This document shows positions 42,344 through 51,400 of a stretch of 64,000 bases of DNA, in pieces; within the stretch, counting starts at the first letter, position 1; every line of letters starts with the position of its first letter. The notes under the pieces were generated by a model, which made no database searches, had not been told where the DNA came from, and worked only from the letters and a program-made list of their open reading frames with translations. The stretch covers positions 1 to 64,000 of the forward strand of contig CAJFQY010000008.1 in assembly GCA_904419315.1 (NCBI GenBank), read 5' to 3'. This DNA is from Zongyangia gallinarum (lineage in GTDB: Bacteria; Bacillota; Clostridia; Oscillospirales; Ruminococcaceae). The translations under genes and the position numbers were made by a program.

Positions 42344-43411
42344 TCAATGGTTTGCAAAATACTCCCGATTGTGGAGGACTGCTGGAGCGTCAGGATGGAT
42401 TTTCCCTGCCAGCTCATTGTATCTAATCGCCTCTTCCCGATAGCCCAGCTGATGATAGCAGACGCAAAGCTGCAAATAGGGGATAAAGCCGTAACAGTCG
42501 GGGAGGACAAAAGCGCCGGAAGTGTCGTCCCGGGGGCGGGAGGCCGCCAGTTCATACCAGAAGATGGCGGTGGTATAGTCCCCCTGTTCCATAAAATAAG
42601 CGCCGATGTCGCAGCAGGTTTCCGCCCGCGGGGCTCCATAGAAAAAGCTGCGGAACAGGGCGGGCAAGATCTGCTGTCGTTCTCCCGTTGCCCCGTAGCA
42701 CTGGGCCAGCTGACGGCAGGCGTCAATGTTATTCTCGATCCAGCCCCACCCCCCGTCCAAAAAGTCTGTGAATTCCCGGATGGCCTCCTGGTATCTTTGG
42801 TGGTAAAGAAGCTCCCTGGCATAGTAAAACTGATGCCGGGGCTCCAATGCCCCCTCCTCCCGGAGCATCCGTTCAAAAATGCGCAGGTTCCGGTCTGGAT
42901 CCCCAGGGCCTATTTTCCGGTGGCAGACCGCCGCGTCACTGTAAAGGAGATTTCCCGCCGGCGGGATCACCTCGTGGACCCGCCCCTGCCAGCGGAAACC
43001 TTTGTCCCGGCGGATCATCCGCTCCCGGTAGTAGGAAAAGGTAGGCATGCCCTTTTCGTCAAAGGCAATGTGGTAGGGCATCATCACCATATCCACCTCT
43101 GGGGACAAGGTGCTTTTGAGCTGACGCAGTTTCTCCTGATCCTCCGGTTCTATGACATCGTCGGCATCCAGCCACAGGCAGTAATCCCCGTGGGCCTTGG
43201 AAAATGAAAAATTCCGGGCCGCCGCGAAATCATCCTTCCAGGCAAAATCATAAACCTGATAGGTATATCTTCCGGCAATTTCCCGGGTATTGTCGGTGCT
43301 CCCCGTATCCACCACGATGATCTCATCCACAATCTCCTGGACACTTTCCAGGCATCGGGCCAGTACCTCCTCCTCGTTTTTGACAATCATGCAAAGACTG
43401 ACGCTGACCAA
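42344..43411 (-). CDS. GT2-family glycosyltransferase with C-terminal TPR-like repeats
   Basis: 355 residues. N-terminal GT-A domain (about 1-200): CMIVKNEEEVLARCLESV, EIIVVDTGSTDNT and the DxD-like LWLDADDVI. The C-terminal half (about 200-350) has tetratricopeptide-like helices (REFTDFLDGGWGW, GDYTTAIFWYELAA). This layout resembles SunS-type and surface-glycan transferases. No partner gene is adjacent. Confidence 0.88.
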   Translation of the reverse strand: MVSVSLCMIVKNEEEVLARCLESVQEIVDEIIVVDTGSTDNTREIAGRYTYQVYDFAWKDDFAAARNFSFSKAHGDYCLWLDADDVIEPEDQEKLRQLKSTLSPEVDMVMMPYHIAFDEKGMPTFSYYRERMIRRDKGFRWQGRVHEVIPPAGNLLYSDAAVCHRKIGPGDPDRNLRIFERMLREEGALEPRHQFYYARELLYHQRYQEAIREFTDFLDGGWGWIENNIDACRQLAQCYGATGERQQILPALFRSFFYGAPRAETCCDIGAYFMEQGDYTTAIFWYELAASRPRDDTSGAFVLPDCYGFIPYLQLCVCYHQLGYREEAIRYNELAGKIHPDAPAVLHNREYFANH

Positions 43412-43543
43412 AGATATTCTCTCCCTTTCTATAGTTTTTACATCCTATGCGGAAACATTCTTTTCCTCTACCGGAGTTTATTTTCTTTGGCGAGGATCAG
43501 CCCATCTTTTGTTCTGGAACAAGTTCCTTTTTTTCTGTCCCTC

Positions 43544-43573
43544 TTGCCATCACGTCAGCTTCCTTGTTATAAT
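43544..43573 (+). promoter_or_regulatory. Promoter of the alcohol dehydrogenase
   Basis: TTGCCA (43544-43549) and TATAAT (43568-43573) with an 18-bp spacer, about 60 bases before the ATG. Confidence 0.65.
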
Positions 43574-43631
43574 AAAATCGTTGCGGCAATTGACCGCTTT
43601 TCTTAAAAACAAACAGGAAAGGAAGAAGAAA

Positions 43632-44816
43632 ATGAATAATTTTACCTTTTACAGCCCCACCATGTTTGTCTTTGGAAAAGGTGAAGAAAACAATACAGGT
43701 GCCTATGTCAAAAAATTCGGCGGCACCAGAGTGCTCATCCATTACGGTGGCGGCAGCGCTGTGAAAAGCGGTCTGATTGACCGGGTTAAGAGTTCTTTGG
43801 AGAAGGAAGGTATTTTCTATATCACCCTGGGCGGCGTACAGCCCAATCCCCGCAGCGGCCTTGTCTATGAGGGCATCGAGCTGTGCCGCAAGGAAAAAGT
43901 AGATTTTATCGTGGCTGTAGGCGGCGGCAGCGCCATTGATTCGGCCAAAGCCATTGCCGCCGGCGTCCCCTATGATGGGGATTTCTGGGACTTCTATGAC
44001 GATCAGGGCGCCCGTCCCGCCATCGAAACCGCCCTTCCCGTAGCCACCGTCCTCACCATCGCCGCAGCAGGCAGCGAGGGTTCCGGCGACACCGTGATCA
44101 CCCGGGAGGAGGGCATGGTCAAGCGGGGGGCCGGCAGCCCCGCCCTGCGTCCCAAGTTTTCCATCATGAACCCGGAGCTCACCATGACCCTGCCTCCCTA
44201 TCAAACGGCCTGCGGCGTAGTGGACATTATGGTTCACGTCATGGAGCGCTATTTCACCAACACCCCCGATGTGGAAATCACTGACAGGCTCTGCGAAGCA
44301 GTCCTTTTGACCATGGTAAAGGAGGCTCCAAAAGTTATCGTCAACCCCAACGATTACGAAGCACGGGCCAATATTATGTGGGCGGGAACTGTGGCCCACA
44401 ATGGCATCTGTGGCGCCGGCCGGGAGGAGGACTGGGCCAGCCACAATATCGAGCATGAGCTCTCCGCCCTCTATGACTGTGCCCATGGCGCGGGCCTGGC
44501 GGTCATCTGTCCGGCTTGGATGGAATATGTCTCCCAGCACCACGAGGCCACCCGCATCGCTCAGATGGCAGTCCGGGTCTTTGGATGCCAGATGGACTTT
44601 GCCCATCCGGAGAACACCGCTAAAGAGGGCATCGACGCCCTGCGCCGGTTCTGGAGCTCCCTGGGCATGCCCACCAGCTTTGCGGAACTAGGCGCCAAGG
44701 AGGAGGATATCCCCACCCTGGTGAAGAACCTGCACCTGGGTCAGCGCAAGATCGGCGCTTACCTCCCCATGACAGAGGAATCCTGCGCGGCCATCTATCA
44801 TCTGGCTTGCAGATAA
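43632..44816 (+). CDS. Iron-containing alcohol dehydrogenase (butanol dehydrogenase-like)
   Basis: 394 residues. GGGSAIDSAKAIAAG (NAD(P)), the metal ligands DxxxH and HxxxxH-type in GVVDIMVHVMERYF and HNIEHELSALYDCAHGAGLAV. It reduces aldehydes to alcohols, typically with Fe2+ or Zn2+. It closely resembles YqhD/BdhA-type enzymes. AGGAAGAAG precedes the ATG. Confidence 0.93.
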   Translation: MNNFTFYSPTMFVFGKGEENNTGAYVKKFGGTRVLIHYGGGSAVKSGLIDRVKSSLEKEGIFYITLGGVQPNPRSGLVYEGIELCRKEKVDFIVAVGGGSAIDSAKAIAAGVPYDGDFWDFYDDQGARPAIETALPVATVLTIAAAGSEGSGDTVITREEGMVKRGAGSPALRPKFSIMNPELTMTLPPYQTACGVVDIMVHVMERYFTNTPDVEITDRLCEAVLLTMVKEAPKVIVNPNDYEARANIMWAGTVAHNGICGAGREEDWASHNIEHELSALYDCAHGAGLAVICPAWMEYVSQHHEATRIAQMAVRVFGCQMDFAHPENTAKEGIDALRRFWSSLGMPTSFAELGAKEEDIPTLVKNLHLGQRKIGAYLPMTEESCAAIYHLACR

Positions 44817-44828
44817 ATTCCCAAAAGC

Positions 44829-44865
44829 AAAAAGCCATTGACTTAAAAAGTCAATGGCTTTTTTT
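44829..44865. terminator. Bidirectional terminator
   Basis: A 16-bp perfect stem (core AAAGCCATTGACTT) with a 3-nt loop and A5/T7 flanks, serving the dehydrogenase and the flavodoxin gene. Confidence 0.92.
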
Positions 44866-44882
44866 GATGTAGCAGTAGAGAT

Positions 44883-45302
44883 TTACCCTTTGGCGCAGCG
44901 GACCGCAAAGTCCCCGGCGGCAGCCAGCTCCTCCTTGGTGGGATGACCCATCCGCATAAAAAACAGGAAGCTCCCCGCGCAGGAAAATTCTTCTTCCTCT
45001 ACCGGGATGCCCTGCTGGGTCAGGATGTCCCGCAGATCCGGCGGAGCTGCTGCTTCCGTAGCGCTCAGGTGAAACAGCGCTACCTTTTTCACCCGATCCG
45101 GCTGCAGCGTTTTTGCAAATTCCAAAAGCTCGGGAGAAAGCTTTCCGCCATAGATACCGCTGCCTAAGAAAAGCAGGTCCGCTTCTTTACACTGTGCCGC
45201 CTCTTTCACCGGCACCGCCTTCACCCCCAGGGCTGCCGCCATGGCCTTTGCCACCTTTTTGGTTTTTCCAGTCATGGATGCGTATACTACCGCTGCTTTC
45301 AT
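44883..45302 (-). CDS. Flavodoxin-like protein
   Basis: 139 residues. The FMN loop VVYASMTGKTKKVAKAMA and the later GSGIYGGKLSPEL and FHLSATEAAAP fit flavodoxin-domain proteins (FMN-dependent electron carriers). 27 bases after the DUF5131 gene, so probably co-transcribed. Confidence 0.9.
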   Translation of the reverse strand: MKAAVVYASMTGKTKKVAKAMAAALGVKAVPVKEAAQCKEADLLFLGSGIYGGKLSPELLEFAKTLQPDRVKKVALFHLSATEAAAPPDLRDILTQQGIPVEEEEFSCAGSFLFFMRMGHPTKEELAAAGDFAVRCAKG

Positions 45303-45329
45303 CTGGATCTGCCTCCGTTCGTCATGGTC

Positions 45330-46049
45330 TTAGGGGTAATCGATGCCTGCTTTTTTCGCTTGGCTGTGCTGATATTGCCTCTGGATCCGGTACATGCGCC
45401 CATCTTTAATCAACCGCGCCCCTGTCTGTTTAAAGTGAAAAGGGATTTCCTCCTTGATACACTGGCCCCGCAGGTCCAAAATCCAGTCGAAATCACAAGG
45501 GCGGGCATCGTTGCCCGACTCTCCTCCTGCCACCAGCTCCTCCACCCAAGGCCCCAGATAGGGCCGGAGATTGATTCTCTCCAGCAGCGGCTCACAGATG
45601 ATGATCTTGTGCCGAATAGGCGCTTCCCGATAGATGGGGAGACGGTAGTCCGCCCGATCTTGATTTTCTACCGTGCAGCAGATGGTCACATGTTCATAGC
45701 CCTCGCCCCAGTCCTCCGGCAGGCAGACGGAAAGCCGGTCGATCCTCTTGGTAATCATGAGAAAGTGAAGATCCCGCCGCTGGGCGATCATCTTCCAAGC
45801 TTCCTTTCTCCAAGGATCGGCGTCGGGAACAAAAAAGTCGGAAGAAAAGCAGGTGTACACTAGCTCCCCCGGAGGGATTTTGTATTCCCCGTTCCGTTTT
45901 TTCTGCACCGGAAGGCGGAAGGCTGCGGTCTGGGTGACGACCGAACTGTCCCGGCCATAATTTGCATCCATCCGGTAAACATAACAGTGCTGGCAGCCGG
46001 GACTTATCTTGTGGCAGCCGTGCCAGGGATTCCAGCCAGCCATCTTCAT
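45330..46049 (-). CDS. DUF5131 (phage Gp37/Gp68-like) radical SAM-like protein
   Basis: About 240 residues. WNPWHGCHKISPGCQHCYVYRM has three closely spaced cysteines like a cluster site, followed by TQTAAFRLPVQKKR, DPWRKEAWKMI and GGESGNDARPCDF. The DUF5131 family is found in phages and in many Bacillota and its reaction is unknown. ATG 46049 lies close to AGGGGAATG; ATG 46043 is an alternative. Upstream of the flavodoxin gene, a possible electron donor. Confidence 0.85.
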   Translation of the reverse strand: MKMAGWNPWHGCHKISPGCQHCYVYRMDANYGRDSSVVTQTAAFRLPVQKKRNGEYKIPPGELVYTCFSSDFFVPDADPWRKEAWKMIAQRRDLHFLMITKRIDRLSVCLPEDWGEGYEHVTICCTVENQDRADYRLPIYREAPIRHKIIICEPLLERINLRPYLGPWVEELVAGGESGNDARPCDFDWILDLRGQCIKEEIPFHFKQTGARLIKDGRMYRIQRQYQHSQAKKAGIDYP

Positions 46050-46135
46050 TCCCCTTTCTGTCTATTTTATCCTATCGCCCGGGGCTGATCTTTCCGGATT
46101 AAGTATAATTTCTCTCAATTTTTTGTCAAATTCTA

Positions 46136-46166
46136 TTGACTCTCCCCTTACGTCATAGGGTATGCT
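46136..46166 (+). promoter_or_regulatory. MerR-type promoter with a 19-bp spacer
   Basis: TTGACT (46136-46141) and TATGCT (46161-46166) are 19 bp apart, the elongated spacer typical of MerR-activated promoters. Symmetric CCCT...AGGG flanks occur within it. Confidence 0.7.
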
Positions 46167-46255
46167 AAGGATATGGAGCCGCTGGTATTGCCGGCGGCGG
46201 GCGGAATACCGCCCATTTGCAAATGCCATACGAGCCAGACAAAGGAGGGCTTGCG

Positions 46256-46990
46256 ATGAGAACGGTCAAAGAGGTATCCCGTCTTTCTGGAGTCAGTGTG
46301 CGCACACTGCACTATTATGATGAAATCGGACTGCTTTCCCCCACCAAAACCACCCAGGCGGGATACCGGCTGTATGACGACGCGGCCCTCTCCCGTCTGC
46401 GGCAGATTCTCTTTTTCCGGGAGTTGGATTTTCCTCTGAAAGAAATCGGGGAAATCCTTTCTGACCCCTCCTTTGACGAGACCAAGGCGCTGAAAAATCA
46501 CCGGGCGCTGCTGTGCCTGAAACAGCAGCGGCTGGAGAGGCTCATCGACCTCGTCGACCGCATTCTGAAAGGAGAGAACATACAAGATATGAAACCGTTT
46601 GATCAAAGTGAAATCCAGGCCGCTAAGGAAAAATACGCGGCCGAGGCAAAAGAGCGTTGGGGTTCCACCCCAGCCTTTGCCCAAAGCCAGAAAAAGGCGC
46701 AGGGCTACACAGATGCCCAGTGGCAGTCTATACAGCAGGAGATGGACGAGATCTTTTCCGGCTTTCACCGTCACATGCAACAATCCCCCGATGCCCCCGA
46801 AGTTCAAGCGCTGGTAGGCCGCTGGCAGGATCACCTGAGCCGGTACTACTATGACTGCACCCCGGAAATCTTAGCTGGCTTGGGCCAGATGTACACGGAG
46901 GATGAGCGCTTCCTCCAAAACATTGACAGCCGTTATGGGGAAGGAACCGCCGCATTTCTCAGCGCTGCCATTGCCGCCTATGTAAAATAG
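46256..46990 (+). CDS. MerR-family regulator with TipAS antibiotic-recognition domain
   Basis: 244 residues from ATG 46256 (AAAGGAGG upstream). N-terminal MerR winged helix (TVKEVSRLSGVSVRTLHYYDEIGLLSP), coiled coil about 80-110, and a C-terminal TipAS domain (about 120-240; EAKERWGSTPAF, GLGQMYTEDERFLQNID). TipA binds thiopeptide antibiotics; relatives regulate multidrug genes. Probably autoactivates through the 19-bp-spacer promoter. No target efflux gene is adjacent. Confidence 0.93.
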   Translation: MRTVKEVSRLSGVSVRTLHYYDEIGLLSPTKTTQAGYRLYDDAALSRLRQILFFRELDFPLKEIGEILSDPSFDETKALKNHRALLCLKQQRLERLIDLVDRILKGENIQDMKPFDQSEIQAAKEKYAAEAKERWGSTPAFAQSQKKAQGYTDAQWQSIQQEMDEIFSGFHRHMQQSPDAPEVQALVGRWQDHLSRYYYDCTPEILAGLGQMYTEDERFLQNIDSRYGEGTAAFLSAAIAAYVK

Positions 46991-47066
46991 TCCAGGTCCT
47001 GTAAAATCTGGCGGATGACACCGGGCTCTTTCTGTGGTATACTGTCCTTTCGAAAGGATGATTGAT

Positions 47067-47276
47067 ATGAAAAAATTTGTACCGCTGGAAAAGCGGAGCA
47101 AACGTCAGCAAAGGGAATGGTACAAAGCCCGCAGAAAGACCTGGGGAGATTTTAGCCCCGTCACCCGCCGGCCCGAAAATCCAAAAGCATACAAGCGCAA
47201 AAAGGTTGGACGAAACGATGATTTCGGCCAGCCTTTTTGTTTTGCATTGATGTTTTTTATTTGCCCAGAACCTTGA
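47067..47276 (+). CDS. Small basic protein overlapping a terminator
   Basis: 69 residues from ATG 47067 (GAAAGGA upstream). Rich in Lys and Arg (FVPLEKRSKRQQREWYKARRKTW), a pattern seen in unnamed small clostridial proteins. The frame continues through the hairpin at 47199-47243 and the final segment (FALMFFICPEP) looks unlike the rest, so the true 3' end is uncertain. The terminator may lie inside the coding region, or the extension may be accidental. Confidence 0.6.
   Translation: MKKFVPLEKRSKRQQREWYKARRKTWGDFSPVTRRPENPKAYKRKKVGRNDDFGQPFCFALMFFICPEP
47199..47243. terminator. Bidirectional terminator between the small basic gene and the YjbQ pair
   Basis: A compound stem (AAAAAGGTTGG with CCAGCCTTTTT, and CGAAA with TTTCG inside, one mismatch) with a 6-nt loop. 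T5 runs on both strands. Confidence 0.78.
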
Positions 47277-47652
47277 CATAAAAACGGCGGTGACGGGGGC
47301 CGTCAAATTCGCAGAAATATACTGCCTGCCAGGTTCCCAGCACCAGCTGTCCCTTTTCAATGAGCAGGGTAGCGCTGGATCCCATCACTCCCGCTTTCAG
47401 GTGGGCGGCAGAATTGCCCTCCACATGCTGAAATTCCGGCCGGTCAGGATAGGTTTGATCCAGCGCAAAGAGCAGATCGCTGACCACATCCGGGTCGGAG
47501 TTTTCATTGATGGTGATACCCGCTGTGGTGTGGGGGGAGTAGACCACACAGATGCCATCCTGGATACCGCTTTGCGCCACCCCTTGGGAGACCTGCCGGG
47601 TAATATCCGCCATCTGCTGCCGCCGTGTAGTCAGTGTAAATTCATAGATCAT
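47257..47652 (-). CDS. YjbQ/UPF0047 family protein (HTTAG type)
   Basis: 131 residues from ATG 47652. YSPHTTAGITINENSDPDV and HVEGNSAAHLKAGVMGSS with GTWQAVYFCEFDGPR define YjbQ. Members have been reported to make thiamine phosphate weakly, but the physiological role is unsettled. It follows its paralogue by 10 bases. Confidence 0.9.
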   Translation of the reverse strand: MIYEFTLTTRRQQMADITRQVSQGVAQSGIQDGICVVYSPHTTAGITINENSDPDVVSDLLFALDQTYPDRPEFQHVEGNSAAHLKAGVMGSSATLLIEKGQLVLGTWQAVYFCEFDGPRHRRFYVKVLGK

Positions 47653-47662
47653 GTCGCTCCCC

Positions 47663-48079
47663 CTATTCCCCAATGATTTTGATGAGGGCATGTTTGTCCC
47701 GCTTTCCGTCAAACTCGAAGTAGAAAATCTGCTCCCAGGTGCCAAAATCCAGCCGGCCATCTGTCACGGCCACCACCACTTCCCGGCCCATGATGGTCCG
47801 CTTTAGATGGGCGTCGCCGTTGTCTTCAAAGCCATTGTGCCGGTACTGACTGTAGGGCTTTTCCGGCGCCAATTTTTCCAGCCAGACTTCATAGTCATGG
47901 TGGAGGCCGCTTTCATCGTCGTTGATAAAAACACTGGCGGTGATATTCATGGCGTTGACCAGGCACAGCCCCTCTTTGATACCGCTTTCCCGCAGGGCCT
48001 GCTCTACTTGCGGGGTAATATTGACAATTCCCCGCCGGGCCGGCAGGTGAAAATGCAGTTCTTTCCGATAAGATTTCAT
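47663..48079 (-). CDS. YjbQ/UPF0047 paralogue with Asn in place of the motif His
   Basis: 138 residues from ATG 48079 (AAAGGAG 9 bases upstream; ATG 48085 lies too close). Same fold (GDAHLKRTIMGREV, GTWEQIFYFEFDGKR). Where the neighbour has PHTTAG this has MNITAS, so the active-site-like His is Asn. An insertion (LHHDYEVWLEKLAPEKPYSQ) marks a separate subfamily. Co-transcribed with the canonical paralogue. Confidence 0.88.
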   Translation of the reverse strand: MKSYRKELHFHLPARRGIVNITPQVEQALRESGIKEGLCLVNAMNITASVFINDDESGLHHDYEVWLEKLAPEKPYSQYRHNGFEDNGDAHLKRTIMGREVVVAVTDGRLDFGTWEQIFYFEFDGKRDKHALIKIIGE

Positions 48080-48342
48080 TGTCATTCTCCTTTCCTTATT
48101 GGGATAATTATATCATATTTGTTTCATTCCCCATAGGCGCGTCTTTCATTGCCGGTGAGGAAGGTTGTATGCATTTCTCAAACATTTTGCTTTGTTTTTA
48201 AGTCAAATTATCAAAAATATGGACATCTTTTTTTAATAATTCTCTCCTGTCACCAGATTATCCCCCGACTCATTCCACTAATTGCACAAAAATTATAAAC
48301 AACTTTTCTTTTATTGAACCTTATTTTGGAAAGTGATATGAT
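48080..48342. other. Intergenic region before the first GH32 gene
   Basis: Part of a 368-base gene-free stretch. It contains the ribosome binding site and promoter of the YjbQ pair (minus) and AT-rich sequence leading to the GH32 promoter. No reading frame or RNA gene is recognised here. Confidence 0.5.
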
Positions 48343-48447
48343 TATAATTTAAGTAATTGTGAAGATTTTTATGCTTTTGCAGAAAGCATGGGGGCTCTAT
48401 CCCATTGTCTTCACAATCATCTGGAGAGAAGAAGGAGTGAAGTGCAA
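48343..48447 (+). promoter_or_regulatory. Promoter -10 and folded leader of the first GH32 gene
   Basis: TATAAT at 48343-48348. The leader has an outer 10-bp stem ATTGTGAAGA/TCTTCACAAT (48356-48365 with 48408-48417) enclosing ATGCTTT-loop-AAAGCAT (48371-48377 with 48383-48389) and a short GGG/CCC pair (48392-48403), a three-way-junction-like arrangement, followed by AGAAGGAG. This could be an mRNA-stabilising or regulatory 5' UTR. Confidence 0.6.
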
Positions 48448-51400
48448 ATGCAACTGACGAAAAAGCGGAGAAGAAACCGGCTGTTTTCCCTGGTGCTGGC
48501 GTTGAGCATGGTGATCACCATGTTTGTCCCCTTGACGGCGTCAGCGGCGGCTCCCCTCGGCAATTTCTCGGGGAGCTTTACCCAAGAGGGCGATGCCGTC
48601 ATCGCCAACACCGTCAACGGCAATAACTTTGTCATCTCCGACACCTACGGAGAAACTTTTATCCTGGAAGCAGACCTCAGCTTCTTGGAGGGAGGCACCG
48701 GCGGCCTGCTTTTCAACGCCAAATCCCCCACCGATCCCGGGGCTAACTGGTGCGCCCTGCACATCGGCAGCGGCAGTGTCCGGCTCTTCTGCGAGGGGAA
48801 TTATGCCGACACCGAAAACGGGCTTAACGAGATCGTAGGCATTCCCTCCGGCGCGGCGGAACCCTATGAGCTGCGGTTGGAGGTCACCCAGACCGCCATC
48901 ATCGTCTCTGTGGACAGGACGGAGGTCATCAACAAAGCCTACAGCGGCCTGGAAGGCGGCTATGTGGGCTTCACCACCTATTCCAGCAAAGCAAGATTTG
49001 AGAACATCCAGTTCACCGACACCACCCCGCCGCCCTCCGAGGCCTTAGGGGAGCTTTCGGGAAACTATTTCACCATCGACCATGACGGCGTGGTTACCAT
49101 CAACGAGGTACCCGCCGAGGTGCCGGATAAAAACAACAAGGTCATTTCCGAGACTTATTCTGAAGCCTTTGTCTATGAGGCGGATGTCACCTTCCTGGGC
49201 GGCGCCGCTACCGGCGGCCTGATCTTCGACTGCCTCTCCCCCACTGACAGTGGCGGCTCCTGGTGCGGCGTCCATCTGGGCGGCGGACAGGTCCGTCTGT
49301 TCTGCGAAGGGACCTGGCAGGATTCTGAAAACGGCCTGCAGGTCTATGCCGTCCTTCCCGATTCTGTCACCGAGCCTTACCATCTGCGGGTGGAGGTTAC
49401 TGCTGAAGGGGATATCTATGTAGATGTGGATGGCGAACGTCTCATTGAGAAAAACTATCCCCGCCTGAACGGTGGCTATGTGGGGCTCATGACCTTTAAC
49501 TGCGCTGCGAAGTTTGAAAACATCGAATTTACGGATAACACACCTCCCGTTGTGCCCAATTTCAAGACCAACATTGAAGGCTGGGCGGGCCAAACCGGCC
49601 AGTGGATCAACATGGAAGAGGGATACCAAGGCACTGGATCGCTCAACTTTGCGGCCTTTTCCACCACCAGCGCTAAAAACTTTGTCTATGAAATGGATCT
49701 AACCTTCAACGGAGGCGGCGCCGGCGGCCCCATCTTCCGCGCCAAAGAAGATCATTCCGCCTATTATATTGCCACACTCTCCCGGGGCGGCACCGCCCGG
49801 ATCCTCCGCTTCACCCAGAACGCGGAGGGAGAAGTCACCGGGGAGGCCCAGATCGGCAACACCTATCAGCTGCCGGAAAATAAGGACACCTATCACATCC
49901 GGGTGGAAACCTACGGCCCGGCCCTCAACCTTTATGTAGACGACGTGCTGGCCGTCACCGGCTCCAATGACGAGCTGGCTGAGGGGGTGTTCGGTCTCAA
50001 CCTCTATAACTGCACCGCCACCTACCAAAACGTCTACTATGAGGAAAAGGATCCTTCCTCCATCTCCCTGCTCACCGGGCTGGAGACCGAGGGCTTTGAC
50101 CTATTGCCCGCTTTCTCCCCCGACGTCTATAACTACCGCGGGTTTGTCCCTTATGACACTGAATCTGTCACCTTCATCCCCACAATTTCAGGAGAGGGCA
50201 CCATTACTATTGATGGCATCCCAGCCGAAAATGGGCAGCCCTGCGAGGTTCCTCTGGAAGTAGGGGAAAATTCCTTTGTCCTTTCAATTGCCGACAAGGA
50301 AAGCGGCTTTGTCACATCCACTAATTTTAAAGTTAAGCGGCAGCAGGATCCTGCCACCGCCTATACCGAAAAATACCGAAACCAATTCCACTTCTCGGAA
50401 GAGGCCAACTGGATGAATGACCCCAACGGCCTGATGTATGACGCCACCACCGGCCTGTATCATCTGTATTACCAGTATGCTGCTGGGGAAGGTACCACTT
50501 GGGGCCATGCCATCTCCAAGGATTTGGTGGCCTGGACGGAACTCCCAGTGGCCATTCCGGCGGATAACCTGGGGAATATTTGGTCCGGCTGCGGCGTCAT
50601 TGACGAAAAGAATACCAGCGGCCTATTTGATGAAAGCACACCTCCCGCTTCCCGGTTGGTCGCCATTTATACCAACCAGGGCGGCGACGAAACCTACGGA
50701 AATCAGAAACAATCCCTGGCCTATTCTACCGATTATGGTACCACCTGGATCAAATATGAGGGAAATCCCATCATCAAAAATGAAGGGAATAAATACGGAG
50801 AAGGATTCCGTGATCCCAAGATCCTCTGGATGGAAGATGACAGCTATAAAAACGGCGGCATCTGGCTGATGATTGTGGCCGGCGGCCGTGGGCGTATCTT
50901 CACCTCAGAGAATCTCATTGACTGGACCCTCAACGACGAACTCACCTACGCCAGCGGCGGGGAAATCCATTCCGAGTGCCCCGATTTATTCCCCCTGCCT
51001 GTCAACGGGGATCCTGACAACGTGAAATGGGTCTATACCGGCGGCGGCACCTTCTATGTGGTGGGCGACCTGGTCAAAGACGAAGACGGGCTTTATAAAT
51101 TCGAAGCGGAAACCGACGCTATCTCCCCCATGTATGTGGGTGAGATGTATGCCACCCAGAGCTACTACAATGATCCCCAAGGCCGCCGCATTCTGGTCAG
51201 CTGGATGCGCGACTATTTCCTCAGCGCAGAAGATAGCAAACAGTGGCAAGGCGCTCAGTCTCTGCCCTTGGAAACCACCCTCAAATATGAAAACGGACAG
51301 TATCTCCTCAACTCCTATCCTGTGGAGGAGGTGGACTCCATCCGCAAGGATTTGATCTACTCTGCGGAAGGCCTCACCGTCACCCCGGACACCGAGAATA

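Noticed and set aside
43497..44606. 369-codon frame antisense to the alcohol dehydrogenase
   Set aside because: Shadow of a clear iron-containing dehydrogenase; no ribosome binding site.
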